Shown piece after piece: positions 15,226 through 15,899 of a DNA stretch of 15,899 nt. The notes under the pieces are model-generated. The model had not been told where the DNA came from. It did no database searches and worked only from the letters and a program-made list of their open reading frames with translations. A program made the position numbers and the translations under genes. The DNA comes from Planctomycetota bacterium (lineage in GTDB: Bacteria > Planctomycetota > Planctomycetia > Pirellulales > Thermoguttaceae), in assembly GCA_018897395.1 (NCBI GenBank), contig JAHIKV010000170.1, positions 1 through 15,899 of the forward strand, read 5' to 3'. Positions within the stretch are counted from its first letter, which is position 1; each line of letters begins with the position of its first letter.

Positions 15226-15899
15226 GCAACGCCTCGGCCCGCTGGCACGATCTCGATCGATTGTTGGACCGCGTCCTGGACGGCCTCCACTCAGAAGAAG
15301 ACTCGCGGCAACTGAACGAGATTCTCCGTACCGGCGTGGAGGCCTGCCGGCGCTACGTCGCATACATGGAATTGCACGGCCGGCTCACCTGGGGCGACGG
15401 AATAAGGGCCGGATCGGAACGAGGAACGAGTGACGAGGGGCTGGTCGGTGATGGACGAGGGATGGTCGGTTTACCGACCATTGATGTCTCCGTTGGTGCG
15501 GCAGTTCAACATCCCGTTGGTGCGGCAGTTCAACTGCCGCACCAACCCGAATCCCGAACCCCGAACCCCGAGTCCCCCGTCTTTCCCTTCCCTTCACTAT
15601 CCACTACCCACTATCCACTACCCACTTCTGACTTTGTAGGCAGTTGGTCGTTCGCCTGCATGGTCGCAACGGTAATCGTGGGCGCGATGCTGTTGGGGTT
15701 CTGGGCCATAAAAGTCACCCACCACCAACATATCGCCGAAGCGCCGTCGAAGTCGGTTCCGTCGGACGCCAGGCCGGAGTTTGTCTTCGTCGGCCGCATC
15801 ACCGGGGCGGCCGACGTGAAGTGGTCGGACGATCCGAACTACCTGCCGCCGCTGGGCTTTGGCGCCGTGCCCCTGGGCCGAAAATACAAGCTCGACGCC
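15222..15899 (+). CDS. FecR-like membrane protein, 5' part (runs off right edge), with in-frame repeat insertion
   Basis: The frame is open from the ATG at 15222 to the last base, 226 codons. Residues 1-62 (WHDLDRLLDRVLDG, LNEILRTGVEACRRYVAYMELHGRL) match the cytoplasmic N-terminal module of planctomycete FecR proteins encoded after ECF sigma genes, where it probably contacts the sigma factor. A membrane segment SFACMVATVIVGAMLLGFWAI follows at 143-163. The extracytoplasmic start of the FecR domain is FVGRITGAADVKWSDD ... LPPLGFGAVPLGRKYKLDA. Between the N-terminal module and the membrane, about residues 68-137 are low-complexity and encoded by repeated DNA (VGAAVQ twice; ESRTPNPESP; STTHYPLPTS). 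That stretch is not expected in the family and looks inserted. The C-terminus, often a LamG-type or FecR domain, is outside the window. Confidence 0.88.
   Translation, partial: MSNASARWHDLDRLLDRVLDGLHSEEDSRQLNEILRTGVEACRRYVAYMELHGRLTWGDGIRAGSERGTSDEGLVGDGRGMVGLPTIDVSVGAAVQHPVGAAVQLPHQPESRTPNPESPVFPFPSLSTTHYPLPTSDFVGSWSFACMVATVIVGAMLLGFWAIKVTHHQHIAEAPSKSVPSDARPEFVFVGRITGAADVKWSDDPNYLPPLGFGAVPLGRKYKLDA
15462..15546. repeat. direct and inverted repeats inside the FecR-like gene
   Basis: CGTTGGTGCGGCAGTTCAAC occurs twice, at 15491-15510 and 15515-15534, a 20-base identity with a 24-base period. The second copy runs straight into its own inverse, GTTGGTGCGGCAGTT (15516-15530) against AACTGCCGCACCAAC (15532-15546), a near-continuous hairpin. 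Just upstream ATGGTCGGT (15462-15470) and ACCGACCAT (15473-15481) form another. Downstream (15547-15630) the DNA is simple-sequence-like (CCCGAACCCCGAACCCCGAG; then CCACTACCCACTAT-type repeats). The whole stretch stays in frame. Confidence 0.85.

Overview
The window reads as chromosomal DNA of a high-GC planctomycete, probably Pirellulales. The taxonomic call is an inference from family content: an extracellular beta-propeller protein with the planctomycete-style N-terminal motif FEERTLLS, an ECF sigma factor of the Rhodopirellula/Verrucomicrobium type overlapping a FecR-like gene, a Uma2-family protein, and paired lidless Hsp70 genes. No rRNA, tRNA, CRISPR array, transposase or phage gene was seen.

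Layout. Positions 1-1952 (minus) hold the first 650 codons of a BNR/Asp-box repeat protein that runs off the left edge. 2335-3261 (plus) is an orphan periplasmic sugar-binding-type lipoprotein. 3557-6178 (plus) is FtsK with an unusually acidic C-terminal tail. On the minus strand follow a HicB/HicA-like pair (6930-6592, 6542-6291), the 23S rRNA/tRNA methyltransferase rlmN (8284-7037) and a Uma2-family gene (8987-8439). Divergent from these, behind a good sigma-70-type promoter (9071-9099), are two tandem Hsp70-family genes (9180-11090 and 11231-12778). A primary-like sigma-70 gene (14353-12920, minus) converges on them. Divergent from it is an ECF sigma gene (14659-15225) with an ATGA overlap into a FecR-like gene (from 15222), cut by the right edge.

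The most striking signal is a set of long palindromic elements that the gene calls do not explain. Five share outer TTTAGC/GCTAAA ends and carry two self-complementary cassettes (6209-6290, 7733-7815, 8323-8412, 11099-11164, 12807-12888). The cassette sequence differs between copies while pairing is kept, and the loops of the three closest copies are unrelated. Two further palindromes are of other sequence (3428-3539 and 7438-7516). Two elements of different families lie inside rlmN and are read through in frame, adding about 33 and 26 residues while all RlmN catalytic cysteines remain. The FecR-like gene also carries an in-frame stretch of direct and inverted repeats between its N-terminal domain and its membrane segment. 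This resembles the in-frame palindromic insertions known from Rickettsia, but the sequences are not ones I recognise as a named family.

Functionally the window is a mix of housekeeping genes (DNA translocation, rRNA modification, transcription initiation, chaperones) with a small toxin-antitoxin-like module. Only the Hsp70 pair and the sigma/FecR pair look like operons.
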